DNA from: Alicyclobacillus acidiphilus NBRC 100859
Lineage (GTDB): Bacteria > Bacillota > Bacilli > Alicyclobacillales > Alicyclobacillaceae
Reading direction: 5' to 3'
DNA length: 43,220 nt
NCBI RefSeq assembly: GCF_001544355.1
Contig: NZ_BCQI01000023.1
Location: 1 to 43,220 of the forward strand
This document shows positions 23,829 through 31,668 of this stretch, piece by piece; position 1 is the stretch's first letter, and the number at the start of each line of letters is the position of its first letter. Under the pieces are notes generated by a model. It was not told the origin of the DNA, ran no database searches, and saw only the letters and a list, made by a program, of their open reading frames with translations. The position numbers were made by a program, and so were the translations under genes.

Positions 23829-24605
23829 GTGGGCCTCACTGGCAAGGTCGTTCTGATCACGGGCGCTGGCACAGGCATCGGCCGCGGCATCGCGATAGCG
23901 TTCGCCGAGCGCGGCGCCAAAATTGGGATCAACTATCATTTGACCGACGAATTCGCGAACGAGACGCTGCGGCTTGTGCAGGCGGCGGGATCGGAAGGCT
24001 TTCTGGTCCATGCGGATGTGTCCGACGCCACGCAAGTCAAGATGATGGTCAGTCAGGTCGTGGACCACTTTGGCCGTCTCGACGTGCTCGTCAATAACGC
24101 GGCGACGCAGCCGAATCTGGGCCTTCTCGACTATGACGAAGAAGCCTACGATCAAGTGATGCGTGTCAACCTGATGGGATATTTCCACTGCATTCAAGCT
24201 GTCATACCAGCCATGAAGGCGCAAGGAGCCGGGCGGATCATCAACATCTCCTCGGTCCACGGCAAGCGCCCAACCGATTTCGATTCGGTGTACGCCATGA
24301 CGAAAGGCGGCATCAAAATGCTCACGCGCGAGAGCGCGATCGAACTCGCCAAGTACGGCATCACCGTGAACACCATCGAGCCCGGTGCCGTCTATGTGGG
24401 CAGCAAAACGGGGAAACCAAGGCCCATCGTGCCGCCTGACAAGGTGACCGACGAGGGCCACAGACGCAATCTGCGAAAATTCCCGCTCGGGCGCGTGGGA
24501 TTGCCTGCGGACATTGGCCACCTGGCGTGCTTCCTGGCATCCGAAGAAGCGGAGTTCATCACCGGAGCCGCTGTCCGTGCGGATGGAGGCAGCATGCTGC
24601 TGTAA
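23829..24605 (+). CDS. Short-chain dehydrogenase/reductase
   Basis: 258 residues, canonical classical SDR: VVLITGAGTGIGRGIAIAFAERGA (cofactor motif TGAGTGIG), LDVLVNNAATQ (NNAG-like), catalytic S142 in INISSVHG and Y155/K159 in SVYAMTKGG, and the C-terminal GAAVRADGG. It would oxidise or reduce a hydroxy/keto sugar acid with NAD(P). GTG 23829 follows AAGGAGG. It lies 19 bp after the divergent SDR and 54 bp before the RraA-type gene, all in one operon. Confidence 0.94.
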   Translation: MGLTGKVVLITGAGTGIGRGIAIAFAERGAKIGINYHLTDEFANETLRLVQAAGSEGFLVHADVSDATQVKMMVSQVVDHFGRLDVLVNNAATQPNLGLLDYDEEAYDQVMRVNLMGYFHCIQAVIPAMKAQGAGRIINISSVHGKRPTDFDSVYAMTKGGIKMLTRESAIELAKYGITVNTIEPGAVYVGSKTGKPRPIVPPDKVTDEGHRRNLRKFPLGRVGLPADIGHLACFLASEEAEFITGAAVRADGGSMLL

Positions 24606-24659
24606 CACCAGGGCCCATGCCGGCGCTGGACATCAATCGATCCGAATGGAGGAACCGCC

Positions 24660-25502
24660 ATGAAATTCAGCAACCGCGAAGATATCATTCAACTGACTCC
24701 ACTTTGGCAAGGGGAACGGTTTGACGACGGCCGGCCCCGCGTCCCCGACGACATCCTCAAACGCATGGAAAAGATCACGAACGAAGAAGCTTGGGCGGTC
24801 CTCGAAGCCAAAGGGTACAAATATCAATTTGAAGGCAGTCTCAAAATGGTGCATCCGGACAAGGTGCTCGTGGGTCGTGCCGTCACAGCCGTTATGATGC
24901 CGAAGCGGCCGGATCTGCACGATTACCTCCTCGAATACGGCCAGAAGGAAGAGGGGCGCCATGGGTTCTTCAACGTGTGGGTGATCGACGCGCTGGTCGA
25001 AGACGACGTCGTCGTCGTCGACATGTTCGACAAGATCTATGAAGGCACGTTCTCCGGCGGCAACCTGTCGACGACCATCGCCACCCGCACGAAGCGCGGC
25101 CAGGTCATCTACGGAGGCATCCGAGATCTGCAGCAAATCGTCGAGATCGAAAATTTGCAAACGTACTATCGGGGCATCGATCCGACGCCGATCCGCGATG
25201 TCACACTGGTCGGCATGAACGTCCCCTGCCGCATCGGCGGCGCCATTTGCATGCCAGGCGACGTCGTACTCGGCACCCCGGCGGGCATCACGTTCATCCC
25301 CCCGCATCTGGCGGAAGAAATCTGCATCAACTCAGAGAAGACCAGACTGAAGGACATGTTCGGGTTCGAGCGAATTCGCGAAGGTCGATACAGCTCCGCA
25401 GACATCGACGTAGCCGAATGGGCGCCAGCCATCGAAGCGGATTTTCGCGAGTGGCGCGAACGCAACACCCCCGACGATTTGAAGCACCTGATCTGGGACT
25501 GA
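24660..25502 (+). CDS. RraA-family protein, probable aldolase/lyase
   Basis: 280 residues of the RraA/HMG-KHG aldolase superfamily. The conserved core has VGRAVTAVMMP, VVVVDMFDKIYEGTFSGGNLSTTIATR (the GGNLST/A loop), and GVIYGGIRDLQQI with the GG(x)RD signature, and later VPCRIGGAICMPGDVVLGTPAGITFIPPHL. Family members cleave 4-hydroxy-2-keto acids to pyruvate plus an aldehyde. The protein is longer than E. coli RraA (280 versus 161), as the aldolase-type members are. With the upstream dehydratase and SDR genes it completes a plausible sugar-acid catabolic path. Start with GGAGG at about 24646. Confidence 0.88.
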   Translation: MKFSNREDIIQLTPLWQGERFDDGRPRVPDDILKRMEKITNEEAWAVLEAKGYKYQFEGSLKMVHPDKVLVGRAVTAVMMPKRPDLHDYLLEYGQKEEGRHGFFNVWVIDALVEDDVVVVDMFDKIYEGTFSGGNLSTTIATRTKRGQVIYGGIRDLQQIVEIENLQTYYRGIDPTPIRDVTLVGMNVPCRIGGAICMPGDVVLGTPAGITFIPPHLAEEICINSEKTRLKDMFGFERIREGRYSSADIDVAEWAPAIEADFREWRERNTPDDLKHLIWD

Positions 25503-25511
25503 CGCGAAAAC

Positions 25512-25551
25512 AGGCTGCTTCCAAGCAGTGATCACTGCTTGGAAGCAGCCT
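25512..25551. terminator. 40-bp perfect palindrome between convergent genes
   Basis: Both arms (25512-25531 and 25532-25551) are exact reverse complements, starting AGGCTGCTTCC and ending GGAAGCAGCCT, with no unpaired loop base beyond the central TGATCA. It sits 10 bp after the RraA-type stop and 38 bp before the convergent DUF47 stop. Probably a bidirectional terminator; the U-tract is weak on both sides. Confidence 0.7.
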
Positions 25552-25588
25552 TGCCGCCGCGGGAGTCACATGACCAGGTTGCGTCAGG

Positions 25589-26200
25589 TCACGCGTTCTT
25601 CAGAATGACAGACTCCAGCACATCGGCGACGTTTTCACACCGATCCGTCACATTTTCGAGAATCTCGTATATCTCTTTCAACTTGATCAGCTCGATGGGA
25701 TCCTTGCATTCGGCAAACAAAGTGCGCAAGGCCGTGTGAAGGAGCTCGTCTCCATGTTTCTCAAGTATGTTAATCTCCTTGATGTGATCGCGAATCTCAA
25801 CGAAATTCCGATCATTCAACTTGCGAACAGCCCCGTCGATCTCGATGGCACAGCGATGAATGTCTTTCGCAAATTCGAACATCGTCGCGGTCTTGTCCAT
25901 CACGCCGTAGAGCGTGAAACGAACGCTGCACGCGTGTATGCCATCGATGATGTCATCGAGTTTCGTTGCAAGCGCCACAAAATCTTCGCGCTCCAATGGC
26001 GCAATATACGTGTCATTTAACAACGTCAGCAAATTGCCCGTCAGCGCGTCGCCCGTCGATTCATACTGTTTCATCTCTTTGGCGAGAGACTCGTAATCCA
26101 TCGTGCCGGTCAGGCCTTTCTCGAACACCTCGGTCGTCTCGCGGATATTGTTCGCGATGTCCATTAGATAGGATGTTAACTGTCCACTCTTCTTCGACAC
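25589..26200 (-). CDS. DUF47 family PhoU-like protein
   Basis: 203 residues, all alpha: DUF47/PhoU_div family. Typical sequence: DIANNIRETTEVFEKGL, REDFVALATKLDDIIDGIHA with the metal-ligand Asp cluster (DDIID), AIEIDGAVRKLND, LEKHGDELLHTAL and LKEIYEILENVTDRCENVADVLE. The family normally accompanies low-affinity phosphate (Pit) transporters and modulates phosphate uptake. GTG 26200 follows GGGGGCC at 5 bp. No pit gene is in this window. The upstream DNA has a Pho-box-like triple repeat. Confidence 0.92.
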   Translation of the reverse strand: MSKKSGQLTSYLMDIANNIRETTEVFEKGLTGTMDYESLAKEMKQYESTGDALTGNLLTLLNDTYIAPLEREDFVALATKLDDIIDGIHACSVRFTLYGVMDKTATMFEFAKDIHRCAIEIDGAVRKLNDRNFVEIRDHIKEINILEKHGDELLHTALRTLFAECKDPIELIKLKEIYEILENVTDRCENVADVLESVILKNA

Positions 26201-26293
26201 TTGTTGGCCCCCTATGACATCGATCGATCGCAAACGACATCGTCCAATGTATAAAACGTTACGATTTTATCAAGTTTGTGTAAAGTGGTTCAT

Positions 26294-26326
26294 CGTATGA
26301 CAGTCGTATGACAATCGTATGACAAA
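26294..26326 (-). promoter_or_regulatory. Pho-box-like triple direct repeat
   Basis: Read toward the DUF47 gene (minus strand), three copies at exact 11-bp spacing: TTGTCAT-ACGA, TTGTCAT-ACGA, CTGTCAT-ACGA. Each CTGTCAT is followed by a 4-bp spacer, as in the E. coli PhoB box; the 6-bp repeat with 5-bp spacer also fits the PhoP box layout. It lies about 94-126 bp upstream of the DUF47 start. Confidence 0.65.
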
Positions 26327-26392
26327 CGTCGGCTTCGGGGATGGTATAGCAAAGACGGCAAGCAAGGCCGCACTTTGGACGAGGTGATTCAT

Positions 26393-26599
26393 GTGGCAAG
26401 ACGGGGAAATGGATCGACATGGTCAATCGTTGGCGGTCTCGGCATTGGATTAGGAACACTGTGCCTATGCATGCCACAAAGCCGAGCCGCCATCGCTCAA
26501 GCCATGGAACAATCGATGAGGTCGCGCACCGCACAGAACCAGAACCCGGGCCACAACGGCAATCCGGGATCGGCTCCGTATGGCGTTAGACAGTACTAA
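26393..26599 (+). CDS. Small hypothetical protein
   Basis: 68 residues when started at GTG 26393 (GAGGTG 6 bp upstream). A glycine-rich hydrophobic stretch (STWSIVGGLGIGLGTLCLC) suggests one membrane helix, followed by a polar tail rich in Gln and Asn (RTAQNQNPGHNGNPGSAP). It overlaps the stop of the convergent ROK gene by 14 bp. The layout recalls small membrane-anchored YtxH-like proteins, but no homology is claimed. Confidence 0.45.
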   Translation: MARRGNGSTWSIVGGLGIGLGTLCLCMPQSRAAIAQAMEQSMRSRTAQNQNPGHNGNPGSAPYGVRQY

Positions 26600-27779
26600 C
26601 ATTGATGTGATCGCGGGCGCTTGTGCCGGAGAAAAAGTGGTGGAGCACAAGCGCGGCCGCGCCAATGGCGCACGCGTCCCGGCCAAGTGATGAGACTTGG
26701 ACGGTCACCTTGGAATACGGGCCGATGAAGCAGCGCGTCGCCATCACCTGCTGGACCGCGTCAGTCACGCTTCGGCCGGCTTCCGACAACCGATTGCCCA
26801 GCAGGATCATGGATGGGTTCAATCCGTTGATCAGATTGACGATGCCAACGCCCAAATATTGGCCCACGGTTTGAAAAACTTGCAATGCCGCGGGATCCGA
26901 TTCGTGAACACGATGGAGCACTTCCTCAAACGACAGCCCTTGTCCGGTCAGGCGATGATATCCTGATGTGACGGCGCGCTCGGACGCGTACAGTTCCCAG
27001 CATCCAGCGTTTCCACACGTACAGGGCACCCCGTGCGTGTCAATGGACATGTGGCCAAATTCGCCCACGATGCCATCCGCCCCTCGCAGCAACTCGTTAC
27101 CAATCACGATCCCGGTGCCAATCCCCGTGCCAGCGCTGATATAGAGCAGATTCGAAATATGCGTCGCCGCCCCGTACAGCTTCTCGCCCAACGCGCCGGC
27201 ATTGGCTTCGTTATCGACAAACACCGGGACGCCCAGTCTGCTCTCCAGCATGGCTTTCAACGGGATATTGGCCCAGTTGAGGTGAGGCGCGCGCAGCACG
27301 ATGCCTCTCCGAAAATCGACCAGGCCCGGAACGCCAATACCGATGCCAACCACGCCATAATTGGTTGCTGGCGCTTGTCGTTTGGCTTCCTCAATCGCAG
27401 TGACCAACGCTTCAATCACTTCGGTGGCGTCGGCATCTTGTGGCAGCGGTCGGCTGTGTGTGGCAATCACTTTTGCGGAGAGATCGGTGGAGACAATTCG
27501 AATGTACTCCACGCCGAGTTCCACACCAAGAACGGTCCCGACCTTCGCGTTGAACAAGAGCATAATTGGGCGCCGCCCGACGCGCGATCTGCCATGGCCC
27601 ACTTCCAAGACCAGATCTTCTCTGATCAACTCGTCGATGAGCGCAGAGACAGTGGCTTTGTTCAACCCAGTGTCGGCCGAAATCTGACTGCGTGAAATCG
27701 GGCTGTGGAATCGAATTCGATTCAACACGACCGACTTGTTGATCTCTTTCATAAACGCCTGATCTGCTGTTCGATCCAA
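26586..27779 (-). CDS. ROK family transcriptional regulator (XylR/NagC type)
   Basis: About 397 residues. N-terminal helix-turn-helix (ISRSQISADTGLNKATVSALIDELI), then a ROK kinase-like sugar-binding domain with VFVDNEANAGALGE, AGTGIGTGIVI, and the zinc motif GVPCTCGNAGCWELYAS (CxCGxxGCxE). It is a sugar-responsive repressor or activator, probably for xylose- or glucoside-type genes. TTG 27779 has AAGGAG 10 bp upstream; TTG 27788 is only 1 bp from it. It is transcribed in the same direction as, and 150 bp after, the first GH3 gene, its most likely target. Confidence 0.92.
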   Translation of the reverse strand: MDRTADQAFMKEINKSVVLNRIRFHSPISRSQISADTGLNKATVSALIDELIREDLVLEVGHGRSRVGRRPIMLLFNAKVGTVLGVELGVEYIRIVSTDLSAKVIATHSRPLPQDADATEVIEALVTAIEEAKRQAPATNYGVVGIGIGVPGLVDFRRGIVLRAPHLNWANIPLKAMLESRLGVPVFVDNEANAGALGEKLYGAATHISNLLYISAGTGIGTGIVIGNELLRGADGIVGEFGHMSIDTHGVPCTCGNAGCWELYASERAVTSGYHRLTGQGLSFEEVLHRVHESDPAALQVFQTVGQYLGVGIVNLINGLNPSMILLGNRLSEAGRSVTDAVQQVMATRCFIGPYSKVTVQVSSLGRDACAIGAAALVLHHFFSGTSARDHINVSTV

Positions 27780-27931
27780 TCGTGGCAAACTCCTTACCTG
27801 CTCGCTGCTGGCTTCGGCTGCTGTCGTACCCTTTCGCGACGTACTGATTAAGTCTTATTGTAGGCCAATGGGAGCGGTACATCCACAAAACTCGTAATAT
27901 TCATAGAGATTCTCCAGGATCGTCGCAAGCG

Positions 27932-30286
27932 TCACAGCGTCTCGACGGACGCCGGCGTCGTGAACACTTTGCGTTGTTCGATGTCCGTGACATTGCCTAC
28001 GATGGAAAATTGTCCGCGTAACCGGATGTCGTCCGAGGCGGCGCCAATGTGAACCTCAATCGTGCCCGGTTCCACCACGTACTGCATCCTGCGATTGTAG
28101 AAACCGAGTTGCCGTGCAGACAAGGTGAACGTGACTTTTCGCGCTTCCCCTGGCTGCACCTCGACTCGGACGAAACCGCGAAGTTCCTTGAGCGGCCGCG
28201 TAACGTCCGCCTCAACGTCGCGAACATACAACTGCACGACTTCTTCGCCCGCCACCGAGCTTGTATTTTCAATCACGCAGGAAATGTCGACTGTGTCATC
28301 GACGCCAATCTCCTGCTTCGACAACGTCAAATCGCGATACGCAAATGTCGAGTAACTCAAGCCGTGTCCGAACGCGTACAAGGGAAGATTGCTCTCGTCG
28401 ACATACGGACCCTTCCAGTGAGATCGACCACCGGACGGCTTGTGCGCGTAAAAGATCGGTACCTGGCCAACGCTGCGTGGAATGGTGATGGGAAGCCTGC
28501 CTGCCGGATTCGCGTCGCCAAACAGCACGTCCGCGATGGCAGCCGCTCCTTCCTCGCCAGGCAGCCATGCCTGCACGATGGCCGGAACGTGCTCGGCAAT
28601 CCACGCGATGCTGAGCGGACGTCCGCTGACCAGCACCACCACCGTCGGCGTTCCCGTCGCGACCACCTCTTCCACGAGGCGTTGTTGACTGCCCAGCAGT
28701 CCGAGCGTCGCCCTGTCGCGCGATTCACCCGTCGTGCAACCATCCGTCAATCCTGCTTTGTCGCCGACAACGACGATGGCCACATCGGAAGATCGCGCCA
28801 ATTCGACCGCTTTGGCAATCTCTTCGTCCGCCTCGTCGAGCACGTCGCAGCCGCGCGCGTATTGAACGTTCGCGCCTGCTCCCAGTTTGTCGCGGATGCC
28901 TTCCAAAATGGTCTTCATTTCGACGAAATGATCCACCTCAGTCATGCCGCTTGGCATCGGCGAATGGAACACGTTGTCGTCGCTCTGCTCCAACAGCGAC
29001 TCAATGTGGCACGGATACGCGTAATCGCCGACCATGTTTCGGATGGAGTGCGCGTTGGGACCAATCACGGCGATGTTGCCCGATTTTTTGAGCGGCAAGA
29101 CGTTCTGATCGTTCTTCAGCAGCACCATCGACTTTTCTGCCGCGAGCCTTGCCAAAGCGCGCTGTTGCGGATTGTCGAAGACGCTCGGCGTCATCCCAGG
29201 ATCCACCAACGGCCGCTCGAACAAACCGGTGCGGAATTTGGCTGTCAGCACGCGCCGGACAAGCGCGTCAACTTCTTCGACGGTGACCTTCCCGCGATGG
29301 ACAGCCTCCAGCAACGCCGGGCCATAGACATCGCGGCTGGGCAGTTCAACGTCCACCCCGGCCTTCACCGCGAACTCCGCCGCTTGCACCTTGTCCTGCG
29401 CAACGTGGTGGTATTCAAACAATTGATTGATGGCGAAGTAATCGGATACAACGATGCCGTCAAATCCCCACGTATTCCGCAGAATGTCGACCAGGAGGGT
29501 TTCCGAATAGTGGCATGGCACGCCATCCAGCTCATGATATCCAGGCATGATGGACCCCAGCTTGGCTTCACGCACGACGGCCTCAAACGGGTGCAGATAC
29601 ACTTCGCGAAGTTCGCGATCAGAGATGTGCGCCGGCGCCCAGTTCATGCCGCCCTCAGAAGCGCCATAACCCACAAAATGCTTGCCCGTGGCGATCACGC
29701 CGTTGCGCAGATCCTCCCCTTGCAAGCCCTGGACATAGCCGATACCCATTTGCGCCACCAAGTACGGATCTTCGCCGAACGTCTCTTCCACGCGCCCCCA
29801 CCGCGGATCGCGCGTCACGTCAAGCAGCGGCGCCAACGCCTGTTGTGCGCCCGCCGCACGCATTTGCTGGCGAATGACTTCGCCGATTTTGCGGGCGATG
29901 GCGGCGTCCCACGTGCTGGCGATCCCGATGGACTGCGGAAACAGCGTCGCCCCCTGCGCCATATAGCCGCTGCACGATTCTTCGTGGACCAACGCGGGAA
30001 TCTTCAGCCTTGTGCGTTCCAGCAGGAACGTCTGAATCCGATTCGCGAGTTTGGCCGTTTCCACAGGCGATAAGTTCGTTGCGCCGCCAATCCGCGTAAT
30101 CTGCCCGATCCCGTTGGCGAACAACTCCCCCGCCTTGGCCTCGGAAAATTCCATGCCGTCGTCGAGCACTTCGTACGCCCAGATGGACGTGAGCTGCGAT
30201 ATTTTCTCCTCCATCGTCATCTCGCGCAGCAGCGACTCGACGCGTTCGTCAATCGATCGCGCTGGATCCTGATAAACCTTCGTCAT
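27932..30286 (-). CDS. GH3 glycoside hydrolase (beta-glucosidase/xylosidase type)
   Basis: 784 residues, no signal peptide, so cytoplasmic. Full three-domain GH3: (alpha/beta)8 barrel to about residue 330 with GKHFVGYG (K202-H203) and the nucleophile D282 in GIVVSDYFAINQL; a sandwich domain with MVLLKNDQNVLPLKK and IAVIGPNAH; and a C-terminal fibronectin III-like domain (VEVQPGEARKVTFTLSARQL). It hydrolyses beta-linked oligosaccharides exo-wise to monosaccharides; glucosidase and xylosidase activities cannot be told apart here. Followed by the ROK gene. Confidence 0.96.
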   Translation of the reverse strand: MTKVYQDPARSIDERVESLLREMTMEEKISQLTSIWAYEVLDDGMEFSEAKAGELFANGIGQITRIGGATNLSPVETAKLANRIQTFLLERTRLKIPALVHEESCSGYMAQGATLFPQSIGIASTWDAAIARKIGEVIRQQMRAAGAQQALAPLLDVTRDPRWGRVEETFGEDPYLVAQMGIGYVQGLQGEDLRNGVIATGKHFVGYGASEGGMNWAPAHISDRELREVYLHPFEAVVREAKLGSIMPGYHELDGVPCHYSETLLVDILRNTWGFDGIVVSDYFAINQLFEYHHVAQDKVQAAEFAVKAGVDVELPSRDVYGPALLEAVHRGKVTVEEVDALVRRVLTAKFRTGLFERPLVDPGMTPSVFDNPQQRALARLAAEKSMVLLKNDQNVLPLKKSGNIAVIGPNAHSIRNMVGDYAYPCHIESLLEQSDDNVFHSPMPSGMTEVDHFVEMKTILEGIRDKLGAGANVQYARGCDVLDEADEEIAKAVELARSSDVAIVVVGDKAGLTDGCTTGESRDRATLGLLGSQQRLVEEVVATGTPTVVVLVSGRPLSIAWIAEHVPAIVQAWLPGEEGAAAIADVLFGDANPAGRLPITIPRSVGQVPIFYAHKPSGGRSHWKGPYVDESNLPLYAFGHGLSYSTFAYRDLTLSKQEIGVDDTVDISCVIENTSSVAGEEVVQLYVRDVEADVTRPLKELRGFVRVEVQPGEARKVTFTLSARQLGFYNRRMQYVVEPGTIEVHIGAASDDIRLRGQFSIVGNVTDIEQRKVFTTPASVETL

Positions 30287-30497
30287 ATCCTCGCCCCACT
30301 CCCCTATGTATGCGCTATCATACCTGCGTTAATTTGAGCGATAAACAATTGTCTAGTACACACTATTCGAGGCTGCACGAAAATTTCCTTCGATGAACTA
30401 TAGAAGAACTACAGAAATCATATCATGGATAGGTTGGACATTCACAAGAAACCGACGTACGCTGGTTTTAAGAAATATCGTTGCAGGAGGCGGTTCG

Positions 30498-31289
30498 ATG
30501 GCCAAGCCCGTTCAAGGATCGAATGAGAGAATTCAGGCGCAGTTTTCCAAGCAAGCTCAAAAATACGAAGGATCGCCCGTGCACGCCAGAGGCGAAGATC
30601 TGCAGTGGATCGTCGAGATCGCCGCACTGACAGGAAGCGAGCGCGTCTTGGATGTCGCAACCGGCACCGGGCACACCGCCATGGCGTTGGCCCCCGCCGC
30701 GCGCTCCGTCGTCGGCGTCGATCTGACCGCACGCATGGTCGAATCCGCTACCGCGTTGGCCGAAGAACGAGGCCTCCTGAACGTGCAGTTTGTCGTTTCG
30801 GACGTGGTTCACATGCCCTTTCCGTCCGACTACTTCGATTTGATCGCATGCCGCCTCGCCGCCCACCATTTTGTCGATCCCGCTGCCGCCATGGCGGAAG
30901 TCTCGCGCGTTCTGAAGCCAGGCGGACGCTTCATCCTCGTCGATCACGTCGCCCCCGAGGCCCCAGAACTCGACGCGTTCATCAACCGGATCGACTGGCT
31001 TCGAGACGGATCTCACGTACGCGAATGGACGGTGACAGAATGGATCCACATGATGCAGCGATCCGGCATGGAAGGAAAAACCGTCAAAACGTGGCCGCTC
31101 CCATTGGACTTCGCCTGGTGGATTCAACAGGCCTCGCCCGCGCCCGAGAATGTGGAAGAAATCGTTCGTGCGATGCAAACCGCTGACGACGAAACCCGCG
31201 CGGCGTTCCACGTCCACTTCGATGACGCAGGCTATCCACGCGACTTCGCCCTGCAATGCGTCATGATAGAGGCGAAGAAACAGAGCTGA
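30498..31289 (+). CDS. Class I SAM-dependent methyltransferase
   Basis: 263 residues of the UbiE/arsenite- or ubiquinone-type group. Motif I VLDVATGTGHTAMALAP (50-66), VVGVDLTARMVESA, FVVSDVVHMPFPSDYFDLIACRLAAHHF, and LKPGGRFILVDHVAPEAPELD. The start is ATG 30498 with AGGAGG 8 bp upstream; the frame is open for 35 more codons without a ribosome site. It is divergent from the GH3 gene with a 210-bp shared leader. Substrate not known. Confidence 0.9.
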   Translation: MAKPVQGSNERIQAQFSKQAQKYEGSPVHARGEDLQWIVEIAALTGSERVLDVATGTGHTAMALAPAARSVVGVDLTARMVESATALAEERGLLNVQFVVSDVVHMPFPSDYFDLIACRLAAHHFVDPAAAMAEVSRVLKPGGRFILVDHVAPEAPELDAFINRIDWLRDGSHVREWTVTEWIHMMQRSGMEGKTVKTWPLPLDFAWWIQQASPAPENVEEIVRAMQTADDETRAAFHVHFDDAGYPRDFALQCVMIEAKKQS

Positions 31290-31324
31290 ACGCCCGTTGT
31301 CTGAGCCGTTGTCTGAGCCGATCC

Positions 31325-31555
31325 CTAATTCGGCTCAGACGCCTGGGCTGCAACAAACCGCTCCAAACAATGTTTGCAGATGCACGCCTTGTTCCGTGCC
31401 TCGAGTGGAATCTGCTCAAGCAACGCTGCGGGAAACACCGATTGATCGCACCAGCACGATCCCGGCGGACACCCCGCCGCCCTGCCGCATTGATTTTCCA
31501 TACCACACAACGGACACAGCGTCTCTGCGGCCATACTCCCACCCACTTCGCTCAT
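31325..31555 (-). CDS. Cysteine-rich CWC-type small protein
   Basis: 76 residues with the CWC family pattern: ETLCPLCGMENQCG, GSCWCDQSVFPAALLEQIPLEA, then ACICKHCLERF. Three cysteine pairs suggest a structural zinc or other metal site. Family function is unknown. The start is uncertain: ATG 31555 is used; ATG 31585 and a later ATG (MAAETL) are alternatives with G-rich sequence ahead of them. Convergent with the methyltransferase gene. Confidence 0.8.
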   Translation of the reverse strand: MSEVGGSMAAETLCPLCGMENQCGRAAGCPPGSCWCDQSVFPAALLEQIPLEARNKACICKHCLERFVAAQASEPN

Positions 31556-31668
31556 GATGACTTGATTGTAACGGATGGCGGACATTCTCTCGATGGTGCC
31601 GTAACGGGCGCCACGCTACGCCGTTCAGCCGCCTTTCCATATCCAATTCGTGCGCGTGGCCTATGATC

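Noticed and set aside
28049-30073. Long open frame of 674 codons on the plus strand
   Set aside because: It runs exactly antisense to the GH3 gene, is rich in Arg/His/Gln and has no domain signal; an artefact of GC-rich codon use.
30287-30497. cre-like or XylR-like sites in the GH3-methyltransferase leader
   Set aside because: The best candidates matched the consensus at too few positions to be reported.
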